From: Spirochaetota bacterium
GTDB lineage: Bacteria > Spirochaetota > JAHITG01
Length of the DNA stretch: 6,557 bases
Assembly (NCBI GenBank): GCA_018817865.1
Contig: JAHITG010000356.1
Coordinates: forward strand, 1 to 6,557
Reading direction: 5' to 3'
In this document: piece by piece, positions 5,633 through 6,557 of the stretch
How the letters are laid out: every line of letters begins with the position of its first letter
Position numbering within the stretch: the stretch's first letter is position 1
Made by a program: the position numbers and the translations under genes
Notes under the pieces: model-generated
The model's database searches: none
What the model was told of the DNA's origin: nothing
What the model saw: the letters and a program-made list of their open reading frames with translations, nothing else

Positions 5633-5971
5633 ATGGAAGGATGTTTATTCTGTAAGATCATTAATAAAGAGATACCGGGTGATATCGTATATGAAGATGA
5701 TGATATACTGGCTTTCAATGATATCGATCCCAAAGCACCGGTCCATGTCCTGATCATCCCAAAACAGCATATTCCGACCTTCAATGATATCGATGATCCT
5801 GCTATAATTGGAAAAATAACAAGAATAATCCAGAAGATCGCCAAAGAAAAGAATATCGATAAGGGAGGATACCGGGTCGTGGCAAACTGCAATAAGAACG
5901 GAGGGCAGGCTGTCTATCACCTTCATTATCATCTTTTAGGCGGAAGGGAATTAGGATGGCCGCCGGGATAG
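5633..5971 (+). CDS. HIT-family (HinT-like) purine nucleoside phosphoramidase
   Basis: The product is 112 residues and matches the PKCI/HINT branch of the histidine triad family over its full length. Such enzymes hydrolyse AMP-lysine, adenosine phosphoramidates and aminoacyl-adenylates in the cytoplasm. The triad HLHYHLL (H96, H98, H100) carries the catalytic histidine; GGRELGWPPG closes the protein as in known HinT. CLFC (Cys4, Cys7) with H46 could form the zinc site found in many members. APVHVLIIPKQHI (35-47) is the typical substrate-facing strand. The ATG has AAGGAG six bases upstream. It lies 14 bp after hisS, so it is probably in the same operon; because HinT acts on aminoacyl-adenylates made by synthetases, the pairing makes sense but is not proof of a functional link. 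Confidence 0.93.
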   Translation: MEGCLFCKIINKEIPGDIVYEDDDILAFNDIDPKAPVHVLIIPKQHIPTFNDIDDPAIIGKITRIIQKIAKEKNIDKGGYRVVANCNKNGGQAVYHLHYHLLGGRELGWPPG

Positions 5972-5987
5972 CTGACTAATGTCAGCT
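5970..5987 (+). repeat. Short hairpin at the end of the HIT gene
   Basis: AGCTGAC (5970-5976) and GTCAGCT (5981-5987) are exact reverse complements around loop TAAT, beginning inside the TAG stop codon. No T-run follows (GGTATTTGG). The arms match the AGCTGAC/GTCAGCT segment of the larger hairpin at 3513-3559. It may mark the end of the hisS-HIT transcript, but the stem is short. Confidence 0.4.
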
Positions 5988-6055
5988 GGTATTTGGTGGA
6001 TAGAAGATGGCAGATAGTCACTTTACAGAAAGCTATATAAAAGGATCAGATGATA

Positions 6056-6064
6056 TGCTATGAT
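6056..6064 (+). promoter_or_regulatory. Candidate extended -10 promoter of the YqeY-like gene
   Basis: TGCTATGAT is an extended -10 (TGn plus TATGAT). No good -35 is seen, which such promoters can lack. A start near 6071 would leave a leader of about 30 bases containing the Shine-Dalgarno GGAGG (6088-6092), seven bases before the ATG. The 128-bp gap after the HIT gene supports a separate promoter. Confidence 0.35.
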
Positions 6065-6099
6065 AATATTATATTTTTAAATATATCGGAGGTATTAGG

Positions 6100-6549
6100 A
6101 TGAAGAATTGGAAGAAAGAATTAAATGATATCGTAACAAAGGCCTTAAAAGAAAAGGATACGGTCACCGTCAATGTCATTAAAATGCTCAAGACCGATCT
6201 TACTAATGAAGAGATCAAGAACAACAGAGAAGAGTTAAAAGAAGAGCAGGTCATCTCTGTCATTCAGCACGCTGCGAAACAGAGAAAGGAATCGATAGAA
6301 GAGTATAAAAAAGTGAACAAACCTGAAAGAGCCAAAGAAGAGGAAGAGGAATTAAAGATACTTGAAAAATTCCTTCCCGACCAGCTGGATGCAAAAAAAC
6401 TGGAAAAGATCATCGATGAGACCTTAAAAGAAGTAAAAGCGGAAGATATGAAAGATTTTGGCAAAGCCATGGGTGCGGTCATGCAGAAAGTAAAAGGCCA
6501 GGCAGACGGCAAGATGGTCCAGGATCTTGTAAAAAAACTGTTATCCTGA
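6100..6549 (+). CDS. GatB/YqeY domain-containing protein
   Basis: The 149-residue product matches stand-alone YqeY proteins over their normal length. The N-terminal helical part has VIKMLKTDLTNEEI (about 26-39), the usual position of the family's R-x-L-K-x-A-like segment. Then come EEQVISVIQHAAKQRKESIEEYKK and ELKILEKFLPDQL, the last being a strong family signature, and a small C-terminal bundle with DFGKAMGAVMQKVKGQADGKMV (compare GKVMG-x-V in the family). This domain also forms the tail of GatB, where it contacts tRNA. The stand-alone form is suspected to bind tRNA, but its biochemical role is not settled. The start is fixed by GGAGG seven bases upstream. The stop at 6547-6549 is eight bases from the window edge, so downstream partners are unknown. 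Confidence 0.93.
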   Translation: MKNWKKELNDIVTKALKEKDTVTVNVIKMLKTDLTNEEIKNNREELKEEQVISVIQHAAKQRKESIEEYKKVNKPERAKEEEEELKILEKFLPDQLDAKKLEKIIDETLKEVKAEDMKDFGKAMGAVMQKVKGQADGKMVQDLVKKLLS

Positions 6550-6557
6550 AAAATGGC

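Noticed and set aside
5714..5794. 15-bp direct repeat TTCAATGATATCGAT within the HIT gene
   Set aside because: Both copies encode FNDID in frame within a normal-length HIT protein; the repeat follows from coding sequence and is not a mobile or regulatory repeat.
6553..6557. ATG just after the YqeY-like gene as the start of another gene
   Set aside because: It has no Shine-Dalgarno and only five bases remain in the window, so nothing can be supported.

Overview
The window looks like chromosomal housekeeping DNA from a Gram-negative-type bacterium of moderate to low GC content. The support for this is a lipoprotein signal with a FecR-like periplasmic domain, bacterial Shine-Dalgarno sites, sigma70-like promoters and bacterial-type tRNA enzymes. 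The lineage cannot be fixed from the sequence; an uncultured or deep-branching phylum, or a spirochaete-like organism, is only a guess. I see no phage, CRISPR or defence system and no transposase gene.

Layout. Positions 1-1004 (+) hold the 3' part of an unrecognised coiled-coil protein. It has an Ala/Gly-rich linker that ends in an 11-A run, followed by a charged C-terminal region. It converges on, and overlaps by 13 bp, a class II CCA-adding enzyme gene (cca, 992-2395, -). A 150-bp divergent promoter region separates cca from a FecR-domain lipoprotein gene (2552-3493, +) whose C-terminus is a Lys-rich heptad-repeat coil. Next come a perfect 17-bp-stem hairpin, a tRNA-Leu(UAG) without encoded CCA (3615-3696), and an 87-bp MITE- or REP-like inverted-repeat element (3719-3805). 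An 86-residue unrecognised protein with a very strong Shine-Dalgarno (3905-4165) is followed by another hairpin. From 4332 a good promoter drives hisS, with a HIT-family (HinT-like) gene 14 bp downstream. After a 128-bp gap a GatB/YqeY-like gene runs to 6549.

How the genes relate. Four loci concern tRNA: cca matures tRNA 3' ends and is needed for the tRNA-Leu here because its gene lacks CCA, hisS charges tRNA-His, HinT-family enzymes hydrolyse aminoacyl-adenylates, and YqeY shares a domain with the tRNA-dependent amidotransferase GatB. The lipoprotein, the coiled-coil protein and the 86-residue protein are the unexplained part.

The most interesting points are a duplicated catalytic-type motif inside cca, an 11-A run with immediate stops in both alternative frames, the MITE-like element, a set of hairpins lacking downstream T-tracts, and two genes (cca, hisS) that appear to have very short leaders without a Shine-Dalgarno. 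None of these amounts to clear evidence for a new biological system.
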